64,000 nt of DNA from Streptomyces sclerotialus (GCF_040907265.1 NZ_JBFOHP010000002.1:4402001-4466000); one strand, 5' to 3'; positions 52,111 to 60,861 are shown, counted from the first letter of the stretch. The notes: a model not told the origin generated them from the sequence alone. Program-made: numbers and translations.

Positions 52111-52952
52111 CGCTCATGAGAGGAACCGCCGTGCACAGCGGCACCCGACCGGTCGACGACCCGTCGGCCCGCAACCTCCTGACCGACAACCCCGAGCTGT
52201 ACGAGGCCCGGTTCCCCGACGACGAACGGCTGGCCGGCCGCTGGGCCGAGGACTGCCTGCTCCGCCACGGCGCCGGGCCGCGCGTCCTGGACATCGGCTG
52301 CGGCACCGGGCGGGACGCCGCGTACCTGTACCGCGTGGGCCGTTCCGTCGTCGGCGCCGACCTCTCCGAAGCGATGCTGGCGTACGCGCGCACGCACCAC
52401 CCCGGGCCCTCGTACGTACGGGCCGACCTGCGCCGCTTCCGCTTCCCCGAGCGGTCCTTCGACGCCGTCGTCTGCCTGGACAGCGCCCTGCTGTACTGCC
52501 ACACCAACGACGACCTCGACGGCTTCCTCGCGTCCTGCCGGCGGAGCCTCACACCGGGCGGACTGCTCGTCGCGGAGATGCGCAACGGCGCGTTCTTCCT
52601 CGGCCGTACCGAACTCCTCGACGCGCCGACCACCAGCGGCTTCACCTGGCAGGGCACCACCTGGACCGCGACCACCACCCTCACCGTCGACCGCGCCGCG
52701 CAGCTGCTGCGCCGTACCCGCGTGTGGACCGCAGACGACGGCACCCCGCCGCACGAGCAGCGCTCCGCGTGGCGGCTGCTCTTCCCCCAGGAGCTGCGCC
52801 ACGTCCTCGCCGCGCACGGCTTCGAGGTACTGGACCTGCACGACGGACCGGGACCGCGCACGGAGCCCGCCTGGCAGGAGGGCGACGACCCCGGGAGGTG
52901 CCTGGACGCCGACCGGCTGCACGTCGTCGCCCGGCTGACGCACACCGCCTGA
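52107..52952 (+). CDS. class I SAM-dependent methyltransferase
   Basis: A 281-residue protein from GTG 52107. Motif I is RVLDIGCGTGRDAAYLY (about 55-70); VVGADLSEAMLAYAR and DAVVCLDSALLYCHTNDDLD follow, and the C-terminal lid is typical of small-molecule N- or O-methyltransferases (Methyltransf_25/11). The last gene of the coupled biosynthetic block; the importer starts 45 nt later. It could methylate the proposed chelator. Confidence 0.9.
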   Translation: MTLMRGTAVHSGTRPVDDPSARNLLTDNPELYEARFPDDERLAGRWAEDCLLRHGAGPRVLDIGCGTGRDAAYLYRVGRSVVGADLSEAMLAYARTHHPGPSYVRADLRRFRFPERSFDAVVCLDSALLYCHTNDDLDGFLASCRRSLTPGGLLVAEMRNGAFFLGRTELLDAPTTSGFTWQGTTWTATTTLTVDRAAQLLRRTRVWTADDGTPPHEQRSAWRLLFPQELRHVLAAHGFEVLDLHDGPGPRTEPAWQEGDDPGRCLDADRLHVVARLTHTA

Positions 52953-52997
52953 CCGAACCCGTTCGTACCGCGTACCCCGTACCCGAAGGACACCGCC

Positions 52998-54587
52998 ATG
53001 CCCCCTGCTCCCCTCGACGACTCCCGCTTCCCCGGCCTGCGCCGCCGGGGATTCCTCGCAGCCGCCGGCGGCGTGGCCGGGCTCGGCGCGCTCGCGCTGG
53101 CCGGCTGCGGCGGCCCCGGCGGCTCCGGTGCCGCCGCGGGCGGCGGCAGGCCCCGGCGCGGCGGCACGCTGCGGGCCGCGTTCGCCGGCGGCGGCGCGAG
53201 CGAGACCCTCGACCCGCACCGCACCAACCTCTTCGCCGACGCCGCCAGAGCCAAGGCCCTCTTCGACAAGCTCGCCGACTACGGGAACGACCTCTCGGCG
53301 CAGCCCCGGCTGGCCGCCTCCTGGGAGCCCGACGACGGCCTGAGCCGCTGGCGGGTGAAGCTGCGCAAGGCCACCTTCCACGACGGGAAGCCGGTGACCG
53401 CCGCCGACGTCCTCTACAGCTACCGCCGCATCGCCGACCCCAAGGAGGGTTTCCGCGCCAAGGCGTCCCTGGAACCCATCGACCTCAAGGCCAGCCGGGC
53501 CGTCGACGACCGCACGGTCGAGTTCGTCCTGAAGCGCCCCACCGCCGAATTCCCCAACGTGATGGCGGCGTTCGGCGCGTACATCGTCCCCGAGGGCGCG
53601 CGTGAGTTCGACAAGAAGCCGGTGGGCAGCGGCCCGTTCCGCTTCGTCTCCTTCAAGCCCGGCCGCTCCACCGTCGTCGAGCGGTACGACGACCACTGGG
53701 ACGGCGCGCCGTACCTGGACCGCCTGGAGTTCGTGGTCGCCAACGAAGAGTCGGCCCGCGTCAACTCCCTCCTCGGCGGCCAGGTCGAGTACGCACACGA
53801 ACTGACCCCGACCACCGCCCGCGCCCATGAGGGCAAGGGGCAGATAGAGATCGTCCGGCTGCGCAACAGCGCCATGCAGGCGTTCGCCATGAAGACCGAC
53901 CGGGCGCCGTTCGACGACGAGCGGGTCCGCGAGGCGTTCTTCCTCATCGCCGACCGCAAGGAGCTGGTCGAGGGCGCCCTGTCCGGCGCCGGCGAGATCG
54001 GCAACGACCTGTTCGGCAAGGGCTACGAGTACTACGCCGACGGCCTGCCGCAGCGCACCCAGGACCTGGACAAGGCCCGCCACCTGCTGAAGAAGGCGGG
54101 TGCCGACGGCCTGAAGGTCACCCTGGACACCTCCGACGTCGCCGCCGGCTTCACCGAAGCCGCGTCCATCTTCCGCGACCAGGCGGCCAAGGCCGGGGTG
54201 CACGTGAAGGTGCGGACGGGCAGCAAGGACACCTACTGGGCCGACACCCTGGACTCCGGGACGCTCGCCAGCTACCGCTCCGGCGCCATGCCCATCGAGT
54301 CCCACATCTCCCAGCGCCTCCTCACCGACTCCACCACCAACGCCACCCAGTGGCACCACAAGGACTTCGACGCCCTCTACCAGCAGGCCCAGTCGACCAA
54401 GGACAAGAAGGAGCGGGCCGCCGTCTACGAGCGGATGCAGCGCCGCCTGTACGCCGAGGGCGGCTTCCTGGTCTGGGGCTTCGCCGACTGGATCCTCGGC
54501 ACGGCCAGGAACGTCCGCGGCGTCACGCACCAGGCCCCCGCCAACACCCTGCACTGGGCCCGCTTCGACAAGGTGTGGCTGGCGTGA
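52998..54587 (+). CDS. ABC importer lipoprotein, SBP family 5 (Opp/Dpp/Nik)
   Basis: A 529-residue protein. The signal has twin Arg (LRRRGFLAAAGGVAG) and lipobox LALAGC with Cys37, so export may use Tat and the mature protein is lipid-anchored. The SBP_bac_5 body has LDPHRTNLFADAA, WRVKLRKATFHDGKPVTAAD and DKKPVGSGPFRFVSFKPG. This family binds peptides, nickel or metal-opine complexes such as CntA. It heads a complete transporter set with GTGA overlaps. Confidence 0.93.
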   Translation: MPPAPLDDSRFPGLRRRGFLAAAGGVAGLGALALAGCGGPGGSGAAAGGGRPRRGGTLRAAFAGGGASETLDPHRTNLFADAARAKALFDKLADYGNDLSAQPRLAASWEPDDGLSRWRVKLRKATFHDGKPVTAADVLYSYRRIADPKEGFRAKASLEPIDLKASRAVDDRTVEFVLKRPTAEFPNVMAAFGAYIVPEGAREFDKKPVGSGPFRFVSFKPGRSTVVERYDDHWDGAPYLDRLEFVVANEESARVNSLLGGQVEYAHELTPTTARAHEGKGQIEIVRLRNSAMQAFAMKTDRAPFDDERVREAFFLIADRKELVEGALSGAGEIGNDLFGKGYEYYADGLPQRTQDLDKARHLLKKAGADGLKVTLDTSDVAAGFTEAASIFRDQAAKAGVHVKVRTGSKDTYWADTLDSGTLASYRSGAMPIESHISQRLLTDSTTNATQWHHKDFDALYQQAQSTKDKKERAAVYERMQRRLYAEGGFLVWGFADWILGTARNVRGVTHQAPANTLHWARFDKVWLA

Positions 54588-55588
54588 CCGCCGTCGGAGC
54601 CCCCGAAGCCGCGCGCGCCCTCAAGGGCGCGCGCGGCACCGGCCTGCGGTCCTGGGTGGTCCGCAGGCTGCTGCTCGGCGCCGGCCAGACCGTGGCCGTC
54701 GTCCTGCTGGTCTTCGCCCTCACCGAGGCGCTGCCGGGCGACGCCGCCGTCGCCCTCGCCGGCGACCAGCCCGACCCGGCGCGCATCGCGGCGATCCGCG
54801 AGGCCCTGCACCTGGACCGGCCGGCCCACGAACGCCTCGCCGCCTGGGCGGGCGGCCTCCTCCACGGCGACCTCGGCACCTCCCTCACCTCAGGGCGCCC
54901 CGTCGTCACGTACCTCGCGAACGGCGTCGGTCCGACCGTGCTGCTCGCCGCCCTCACCGTCGCCCTGCTCGTACCGGTCTCCGTCGGCCTCGGCGTCCTC
55001 GCCGCGCGCCACGAGGGCCGGTTCGCCGACCGCCTCGTCAGCTCGGTGACGCTGGGCGTCTACGCGGTACCGGAGTTCGCCTTCGGCGTCCTCCTCGTCA
55101 CGGTCTTCGCGCTGCGCCTGGGCTGGCTGCCGCCGACCGCCGTCGGCTACGGCAGCGACCTGCTCGCGCACCCCGAGGCGCTGGTCCTGCCGGTCCTGGT
55201 GCTGCTCGCCCGGCCGGTCTGCTCGCTGGCCCGGCTGGTGCGCGCCGGCATGATCGACGCGCTGGCGTCCCCGTACGCCGCACAGGCCCGCCGGTACGGC
55301 ATCGCAGGCGCCCGCATCCGGTACCTGCACGCCCTTCCCAACGCCGTCGCGCCCGCCGCCCAGCAGCTCGCGCGCACCATCGACTGGCTGCTGTGCGGCG
55401 TCATCGTCGTGGAGGCCCTCTTCGTGATACCCGGCCTGGGCACGGTCCTGATGAACGCCGTCGCGGAGCGCGACGTCCCCGTCATCCAGGGCCTGGCGGT
55501 GGTCTTCGGTCTCACCGCCGTCGTCCTGAACCTCGCCGCCGACCTGGTGGCCCGCCGCTTCGCCCCGCGCGCGGGGGTGGCCGCGTGA
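54584..55588 (+). CDS. ABC importer permease, DppB/NikB type
   Basis: A 334-residue permease from GTG 54584, overlapping the lipoprotein stop by 4 nt. Six helices are predicted. The start has RRLLLGAGQTVAVVLLVFAL with TEALPGDAA; the EAA-loop region is IDALASPYAAQARRYGIAGA and the end is VVEALFVIPGLGTVLMNAVA, as in the BPD_transp_1 Dpp/Nik family. It pairs with the next gene. Confidence 0.93.
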   Translation: MTAVGAPEAARALKGARGTGLRSWVVRRLLLGAGQTVAVVLLVFALTEALPGDAAVALAGDQPDPARIAAIREALHLDRPAHERLAAWAGGLLHGDLGTSLTSGRPVVTYLANGVGPTVLLAALTVALLVPVSVGLGVLAARHEGRFADRLVSSVTLGVYAVPEFAFGVLLVTVFALRLGWLPPTAVGYGSDLLAHPEALVLPVLVLLARPVCSLARLVRAGMIDALASPYAAQARRYGIAGARIRYLHALPNAVAPAAQQLARTIDWLLCGVIVVEALFVIPGLGTVLMNAVAERDVPVIQGLAVVFGLTAVVLNLAADLVARRFAPRAGVAA

Positions 55589-56472
55589 GTTCCTCCGTAC
55601 GTACACCGGCTCCCGCCCGGCGCCTCGCGCGCGTGCCCCGCCCGGGGCGGTTCCTCCTCGGCCTCCTCCTTGTCGCCGTCCCCCTGCTGATCGCCCTCCT
55701 CGGTCCGCTGGTCGCGGGTGAACCGGGCCCCCGCGCCGCCTCCTTCACCCTCGGCGGCGGGCACTGGGCCGGCACCGACTTCGTCGGCCGGGACGTCTGG
55801 CGGCAGGTACTGCTCGGCGGCCGCACCGTCGTCCTCACCGCGCTCTCCGCGACGGCCCTGGCGTACGCGGTGGCCCTGCCGCTCGGCCTGATCAGCGCGC
55901 TGACCCACCGCGGCTGGCTCGAAGACCTCCTGATGCGCCCCCTGGACGTGCTCCTCGCGATCCCGTCCCTGCTGCTCATCCTCCTCGTCGCGGCCGTCTT
56001 CGCACCGGGTGCCGTGGGGCTCGCGCTGCTCGTCGCCCTGGTCAACATCCCGGACGCGGCACGCATCATCCGCGCCACCGCGGCCGAGGCGGCGGCCCGC
56101 CCCGCCGTCGAGGCGCTGCGGATGCAGGGCGAGACGTGGTGGCGGATGGCCGTGGGCTACGTCGGCCGCTCGGCCCTGCGCACCCTCGCCGCCGACGCCG
56201 GTACCCGGCTGACCGGCGTCCTGTACCTCGTCGCCACCGCCGCCTTCCTCGGCGTCGGCGTGGCCCCGGACGCCGCCGACTGGGCGGTCATGGTCGACCG
56301 CAACCGCACGGGCCTCTTCGTCCAGCCCTGGGCCGTCGTCCTGCCCGCCCTCCTGATCGTCGCCCTGACCATGGGCGGCAACCTGCTCTTCGACGCGGCA
56401 CTGACCGGACGGGCGCGTGGCACGGCGGCCCGCCGCAGACGGTGGCCGGCACGGAAGGAGAACCGCTCGTGA
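55585..56472 (+). CDS. ABC importer permease, DppC/NikC type
   Basis: A 295-residue permease from GTG 55585, overlapping the preceding gene by 4 nt. FLLGLLLVAVPLLIALLGPL is the first helix. HWAGTDFVGRDVWRQVLLGG is the conserved GTDxxGRD loop of DppC-type subunits; PSLLLILLVAAVF and EALRMQGETWWRMAVG mark the coupling-loop region. Its GTGA stop overlaps the first ATPase gene. Confidence 0.93.
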   Translation: MSSSVRTPAPARRLARVPRPGRFLLGLLLVAVPLLIALLGPLVAGEPGPRAASFTLGGGHWAGTDFVGRDVWRQVLLGGRTVVLTALSATALAYAVALPLGLISALTHRGWLEDLLMRPLDVLLAIPSLLLILLVAAVFAPGAVGLALLVALVNIPDAARIIRATAAEAAARPAVEALRMQGETWWRMAVGYVGRSALRTLAADAGTRLTGVLYLVATAAFLGVGVAPDAADWAVMVDRNRTGLFVQPWAVVLPALLIVALTMGGNLLFDAALTGRARGTAARRRRWPARKENRS

Positions 56473-57584
56473 ACGGCGCCACGCCCACCTCGCTGTACGC
56501 CGCGGACGCACCGGTCGCGGAGATCGTGGACCTGCGGGTGGTGATCGACGACCCGGGGAACGGAACCGGTGCGGACGGCACCGGCCGCCCCCTCGTCGAC
56601 GGCGTCAGCCTCCGCCTCCACCCCGGCCGGATCACCGCACTCGTCGGCGCCTCCGGCAGCGGCAAGACGACCACCGGGCTGGCGCTGCTGGGCGAGTATC
56701 CGCAGGGAGCCCGGGTGACCGGCGAGGTACGCGTACCGGACGGCCTCGTCGGCTACGTCCCCCAGCACCCCGCCGCGGCCCTCAACCCCGCCCGCCGCGT
56801 CGACGCCCTCCTCCGCGACATCGCCCGCGCACAGGTACGCGACCTGCCCCGCAGGGACCGCCGCACGGCCGTCACCGAACGCATCCTGCGCGCCTGCGCC
56901 GATGCCCAGCTCGGTGACGCCGAGACCCTGCTGCGCCGGTACCCGCACCAGCTCTCCGGCGGTCAGCAGCAGCGTTTCGTCCTCGCCCAGGCCCTCCTGA
57001 CCGGGGCCCGGGTGGTGGTCGCCGACGAACCGACCACCGGCCAGGACGCGCTCACCAAGCGCCGCATCGTCGAACAGCTCGCCGCGCTGGCCCGCCAGGG
57101 CATCGCCGTTCTCCTCCTCAGCCACGACCTGGACGTCGTCCGCGCCCTCGCCGACGACATCCACGTCATGCGCGCCGGCCGCGTCCTGGAATCCGGCCCG
57201 GCGGACCAGCTCCGCCTCGCACCCCAGCACCCCTGGATCCGCGACCTTTTCACGTCCGAAGCACCGCCCCCGGAGAGCACACCCGCGGCTGTCAGTACCC
57301 CCGACGATGATTCCGCAGCCCGGCAAGCCGCCGAGGGCCCCCTGCCCCCCGACGCCCCCCCTCCTCCGCATCCGCTCCCTGACCGCCCGCCACCACCGCA
57401 CCCCCGTCCTCCACCTCCCCGGCCTCACCCTCAGCGCCGGCGAGTGCCTGGCCGTGGTCGGCCGGTCGGGCAGCGGCAAGACGACCCTCGGCCGCTGCGT
57501 GGCCGGCCTCCACCGGGCCTACGACGGCGAGATACTGCTCGACGGCACGGCCCTCCCGCGCAGCCTCCGGGCCCGCACCCGTGA
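56469..57584 (+). CDS. ABC importer ATPase, domain 1 (DppD-like), frame runs on into the next gene
   Basis: The nucleotide-binding domain (about 15-260) has Walker A GASGSGKTTTG, Q-loop YVPQHPAAALNP, signature LSGGQQQRFVLAQALL, Walker B VVVADEPTTGQD and the switch His in LLSHDLD. The normal domain ends near 57290. The frame stays open to 57584, over 278 nt of the next ATPase gene, with Pro/Arg-rich residues that read as a shadow. Deleting one C in the C7 tract at 57355-57361 would join the two domains as one two-domain ATPase. Confidence 0.85.
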   Translation: MNGATPTSLYAADAPVAEIVDLRVVIDDPGNGTGADGTGRPLVDGVSLRLHPGRITALVGASGSGKTTTGLALLGEYPQGARVTGEVRVPDGLVGYVPQHPAAALNPARRVDALLRDIARAQVRDLPRRDRRTAVTERILRACADAQLGDAETLLRRYPHQLSGGQQQRFVLAQALLTGARVVVADEPTTGQDALTKRRIVEQLAALARQGIAVLLLSHDLDVVRALADDIHVMRAGRVLESGPADQLRLAPQHPWIRDLFTSEAPPPESTPAAVSTPDDDSAARQAAEGPLPPDAPPPPHPLPDRPPPPHPRPPPPRPHPQRRRVPGRGRPVGQRQDDPRPLRGRPPPGLRRRDTARRHGPPAQPPGPHP

Positions 57585-58134
57585 GCAACTGGCCGCCGTC
57601 CAGTACGTCTTCCAGGACGCCCGCGCCGCCTTCGACGAACACCGGCCCGTCCTGGACCAGGTGGCCCGTACCGCCGTCCGGCTGCGCGGCCTACCCACCG
57701 CGGCGGCCCGCACCGAGGCGGAGCACACCCTCGCGACGCTCGGCCTCCCCGCCGCACTCGTACGCCGCCACCCCCAGCAGCTCTCCGGTGGCGAACTCCA
57801 GCGCGCGGCCCTGGCCCGCGCCCTCCTCGCCCACCCCCGCGTACTGATCTGCGACGAGATCACCTCAGGCCTGGACACCCTCACCCGCCGGGCCCTCCTC
57901 ACCCTCCTCACCGACCTCCTCCGCACCCGCCCCGACCTGGCCCTGATCCTGATCACCCACGACCGCGACACCGCAGCCCTCGCCACCCACACCGCCGTCC
58001 TGGACACCGGCCGCCTCGCGGAACAAGGCCCCACGGAACAGCTCCTCACCGCCCCTCAGCACCCGGTGACGGCGGCACTCCTGCAATCACCCGAGGCGGC
58101 GGGGGCGAAGGCGGTGGCCTTGAAGAACGTGTAG
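57307..58134 (+). CDS. ABC importer ATPase, domain 2 (DppF-like)
   Basis: From ATG 57307 (no clear ribosome site) 275 residues follow. The domain begins LLRIRSLTARHHRTPVLHL and has Walker A GRSGSGKTTLGRCVAGL, Q-loop YVFQDARAAFDEHRPVL, signature LSGGELQRAALARALL, Walker B VLICDEITSGLD and the switch His in LITHDRD. All ATPase motifs are intact. It is in the +1 frame relative to domain 1 and may once have been its C-terminal half. The 3-prime end overlaps a gene on the other strand. Confidence 0.88.
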   Translation: MIPQPGKPPRAPCPPTPPLLRIRSLTARHHRTPVLHLPGLTLSAGECLAVVGRSGSGKTTLGRCVAGLHRAYDGEILLDGTALPRSLRARTREQLAAVQYVFQDARAAFDEHRPVLDQVARTAVRLRGLPTAAARTEAEHTLATLGLPAALVRRHPQQLSGGELQRAALARALLAHPRVLICDEITSGLDTLTRRALLTLLTDLLRTRPDLALILITHDRDTAALATHTAVLDTGRLAEQGPTEQLLTAPQHPVTAALLQSPEAAGAKAVALKNV

Positions 58135-58919
58135 AGCAGGCTGCCGCCGTCGTCCGCGACCCGGCGCAGGTCGGCCATGGCCCGGTCCCATTCCTCGGCC
58201 GTGCTGAGCCCGGTGGCCACCGCCTGGTCACGTGCGGCGTCGAACAGCGCGATGAAGGTGTTGCGGGTGAACCCCTCCACGAGGGCGGGACGCGTGTGGT
58301 CCGCGTAGACCGTACGAGGCTCGACGTCGATGCCCTCGTACCCGGACGCCGCCAGCAGTGCGGCCAGCTGACGGCCGATCAGCGCGTTGCCGCCGGCTAT
58401 GGCCTGGAGCCGTGCCTGCTGGTCGATCGCCGCGCGGGCACGCGGGCTGTCGGGGTGGAGGACCGCGGAGCCGTGGTCCCCCTCGATCACGGTGAGCGTG
58501 CCGCCGGGACGCAGCACGCGGCGCAGCCCGGCCAGCACGCGCGCCGGGTCGGCCAGGTGCTCCAGCACGAAGCAGACGAAGACGTGGTCGAAGGCGCCGT
58601 CGGCGAACGGAAGGCGGTGCAGGTCGGCGCGCCGCCACTGCACCGCCGCCGTCGGTGCCCGGGCCGCGAGGCGGGCCCGGGCCTGGGCGAGGGAGTCAGC
58701 GGACCGGTCGACGGCGACGATGCGGGCCCCCGGACTGTGGGTGACCAGGTGCACGGTCTGCGCGCCGGTACCGCAGCCGGCCTCCAGCACCCGGCTGCCC
58801 GCCGGATACGCCGTCCCGTGGTGCAGCAGGGCCGCCAGCACCTCCGCCTGGTCGGTCAGCCGCCGGGCCTCGCGCTCCGAGTACCCGTGGACGTAAGCGC
58901 GTTCCTCGACCGTGGTCAC
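58056..58919 (-). CDS. SAM-dependent methyltransferase, UbiE/Methyltransf_11 type
   Basis: A 287-residue protein from GTG 58919 (GGAGG 6 nt upstream). It starts VTTVEERAYVHGYSEREARR; motif I is RVLEAGCGTGAQTVHLV, motif II IVAVDRSADSLAQA, motif III PFADGAFDHVFVCFVLEHLA. The body resembles small-molecule methyltransferases widespread in Actinobacteria. Its last 26 codons overlap the last 79 nt of the convergent ABC ATPase gene. It is divergent from the MocR gene, about 100 nt away. Confidence 0.87.
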   Translation of the reverse strand: MTTVEERAYVHGYSEREARRLTDQAEVLAALLHHGTAYPAGSRVLEAGCGTGAQTVHLVTHSPGARIVAVDRSADSLAQARARLAARAPTAAVQWRRADLHRLPFADGAFDHVFVCFVLEHLADPARVLAGLRRVLRPGGTLTVIEGDHGSAVLHPDSPRARAAIDQQARLQAIAGGNALIGRQLAALLAASGYEGIDVEPRTVYADHTRPALVEGFTRNTFIALFDAARDQAVATGLSTAEEWDRAMADLRRVADDGGSLLYTFFKATAFAPAASGDCRSAAVTGC

Positions 58920-58953
58920 GGTCCGCCTCCTTCTCCGTGGCATCCGTCATCAG

Positions 58954-58988
58954 TCATCCGTGATCTGTGATCTGTGATCCGTGATCCG
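58954..58988. repeat. five 7-bp direct repeats in the MocR promoter
   Basis: TCATCCG, TGATCTG, TGATCTG, TGATCCG and TGATCCG lie head to tail immediately upstream of a TTGACG -35-like element at 58989. The array lies between the divergent methyltransferase and MocR genes, where MocR regulators typically bind direct repeats. Confidence 0.75.
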
Positions 58989-59021
58989 TTGACGTCCTCA
59001 CCCTCGTCGGACAATGGACCG

Positions 59022-60728
59022 ATGCACAGGTCCAATGGGGGAGTACCTGACCGGTCCGTAACGGGCGATGGCGCAGCCCGCGAACCCGGGCGTCCGGGCG
59101 CCGACTTCCTGCAGCTCGACATCGGCGAGGCGCCGCCCGGCGGGCTGTCGGAGTGGCTGGCCGGGCGGCTGCGGCAGGCCGTGGCCGACGGCCGGCTGCC
59201 GGTGGGCTGCAGACTCCCCGCCACCCGCGTACTCGCCGCCGACCTGCGGGTCTCCCGGGGCGTGGTCACGGAGGCGTACCGACGGCTGAGCGAGGACGGG
59301 CACGTCGAGGGACGGGGGCGCGGCGGCACGGTCGTGGTGGCGGCCCCGGTGGGCGTCCAGCCCGCCACGACGCCCTCATCCGCGGCGCCCTCGTCCGCGG
59401 CTCCCTTCCCTGCTGACCGGGCTTCGGGCAGCTCGTCGACGGGTGACCCGACTGCCGGCAGTACGGCCACCGGCAGTACGGCCACCGGCAGTTCGTACCC
59501 CGCCGGCTTGTTCACCGACGCCCCCGGTGCGGACGTCTTCGACGCGCTGCGCGGGGCTCCGGCGCGCGTCGACCTCACGCCCGGCCTGCCGGACCTGACC
59601 GCGTTCCCCCGCGCGGCGTGGCTGCGCGCCGAGCGGTCCGTGCTGAGCGGTCTCTCCGCCGCGGCCTTCGGATACGGCGATCCGCGCGGCACCCCGGCCC
59701 TGCGCCGGGCCGTCGCGGACTGGCTGGCCCGCAACCGCGGCATCCGTGCCGACCCCGGCGACGTCCTCGTCGTCGCGGGCACCGCCCAGGCGTTCGGCCT
59801 GCTCCGGCAGGTGCTCCGCGACGACGGCAGCCACGAGGTGGCGGTGGAGGACCCCGGCTCGCTCGGGGCCCGCCAGCACCTGCGGGACGGCCGGCTGGCG
59901 ACGCCGCCCGTCCCGGTCGACGCCGACGGCATCCGCGTCGACGCGCTCCGCGCCACCGGCGCCCGGGCGGTACTGCTGACCCCGGCGCACCAGTTCCCGA
60001 CCGGAGTGGTGCTCGGCGGCGAGCGGCGCCGGGAACTCATGAGCTGGGCCACCGAAGGCGGGCTGATCATCGAGGACGACTACGACGCCGAGCACCGTTA
60101 CGACCGGCCTCCGGCACCCGCGCTGCGGGCGATGCTCCCGGAACACGTCTGCTACGCCGGGAGCGTGTCCAAACTGCTGGCACCCGCACTGCGGGTCGGC
60201 TGGATGCTCGCGCCGACGCGGTACCGGGACGCGCTGGTGGACGCCAAGCGGTTCGCCGACCTCGGCAACGCCGCACTGCCGCAACTGGTACTGGCCCGGC
60301 TGATGGAGTCGGGCGAACTGGAACGGCACCTGCGGCTGCTGCGCAGACGCCACCGCCGCCGCCGGGACGCGATGATCGAGGCGATCAGGTCACGGCTGCC
60401 GGGCGCGGTCGTACACGGCGCGGCGGCGGGCCTGCACCTGATGGTCACCTTCGACGGCGGCCCGGACTTCAGGGACACCGACCTCGCCGCCGCCGCGCTC
60501 GCCCGTGGCGTCAAGGTCCACCCCCTGTCCTGGCACCGGCAACGCGCGTACCGCCCCGGGCTGGTGATGGGATACGCCGCCGCCACCACGTCCGCCCTCA
60601 CCGAAGGCATCACACTCCTCGGCGACGCGCTACGCGACGTACGGCCGAACGGCACGCCGACCGACGCGAATTCCGGGAGGCCGGAGGATGTTCGGAGGAC
60701 TGGCGACAGAAGGCGGAAGCGTGCGTGA
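59022..60728 (+). CDS. MocR/PdxR-family regulator (GntR HTH fused to aminotransferase)
   Basis: A 568-residue protein from ATG 59022; it may be leaderless, as TTGACG and ACAATG elements lie close upstream. The GntR HTH is at about 35-105 (LSEWLAGRLRQAVADGRLPV, TRVLAADLRVSRGVVTEAYR). A Ser/Thr/Ala linker with repeated GSTATG follows. The fold-type I aminotransferase domain (about 170-540) has FGYGDPRGTPALRRAVADWL, EDDYDAEHRYDR and the PLP Lys in GSVSKLLAPALRVGW. Such proteins sense PLP or a PLP-aminated ligand. The target may be the divergent methyltransferase gene. Confidence 0.92.
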   Translation: MHRSNGGVPDRSVTGDGAAREPGRPGADFLQLDIGEAPPGGLSEWLAGRLRQAVADGRLPVGCRLPATRVLAADLRVSRGVVTEAYRRLSEDGHVEGRGRGGTVVVAAPVGVQPATTPSSAAPSSAAPFPADRASGSSSTGDPTAGSTATGSTATGSSYPAGLFTDAPGADVFDALRGAPARVDLTPGLPDLTAFPRAAWLRAERSVLSGLSAAAFGYGDPRGTPALRRAVADWLARNRGIRADPGDVLVVAGTAQAFGLLRQVLRDDGSHEVAVEDPGSLGARQHLRDGRLATPPVPVDADGIRVDALRATGARAVLLTPAHQFPTGVVLGGERRRELMSWATEGGLIIEDDYDAEHRYDRPPAPALRAMLPEHVCYAGSVSKLLAPALRVGWMLAPTRYRDALVDAKRFADLGNAALPQLVLARLMESGELERHLRLLRRRHRRRRDAMIEAIRSRLPGAVVHGAAAGLHLMVTFDGGPDFRDTDLAAAALARGVKVHPLSWHRQRAYRPGLVMGYAAATTSALTEGITLLGDALRDVRPNGTPTDANSGRPEDVRRTGDRRRKRA

Positions 60729-60861
60729 ATAAAGCCACTGCTTCGAAAAAGGCGGACATCGCCGGGCATGCGAGTGGAGCTGCTTTTCGCCGTCTTCAGC
60801 GCGCTGTTGCTGCGGCGGTCGTCACCGCAGCGCATGCACGCAATGGTGCCAGGAAAGCGCG

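Noticed and set aside
49891..54554. Long minus-strand frames under the metallophore-like operon
   Set aside because: Repetitive Gly/Asp/Gln/Val translations typical of antisense GC-rich DNA. The plus-strand genes overlap by 4 nt and have intact catalytic motifs.
46399..58134. Staphylopine, pseudopaline or EDDS cluster
   Set aside because: No nicotianamine-synthase-like, opine dehydrogenase, or SbnB/ornithine-cyclodeaminase gene is present, so a known product class cannot be assigned.
58954..58988. CRISPR-like direct repeats
   Set aside because: Units are 7 bp without spacers and no cas gene is present. The other tandem repeats of the window also lack unique spacers.
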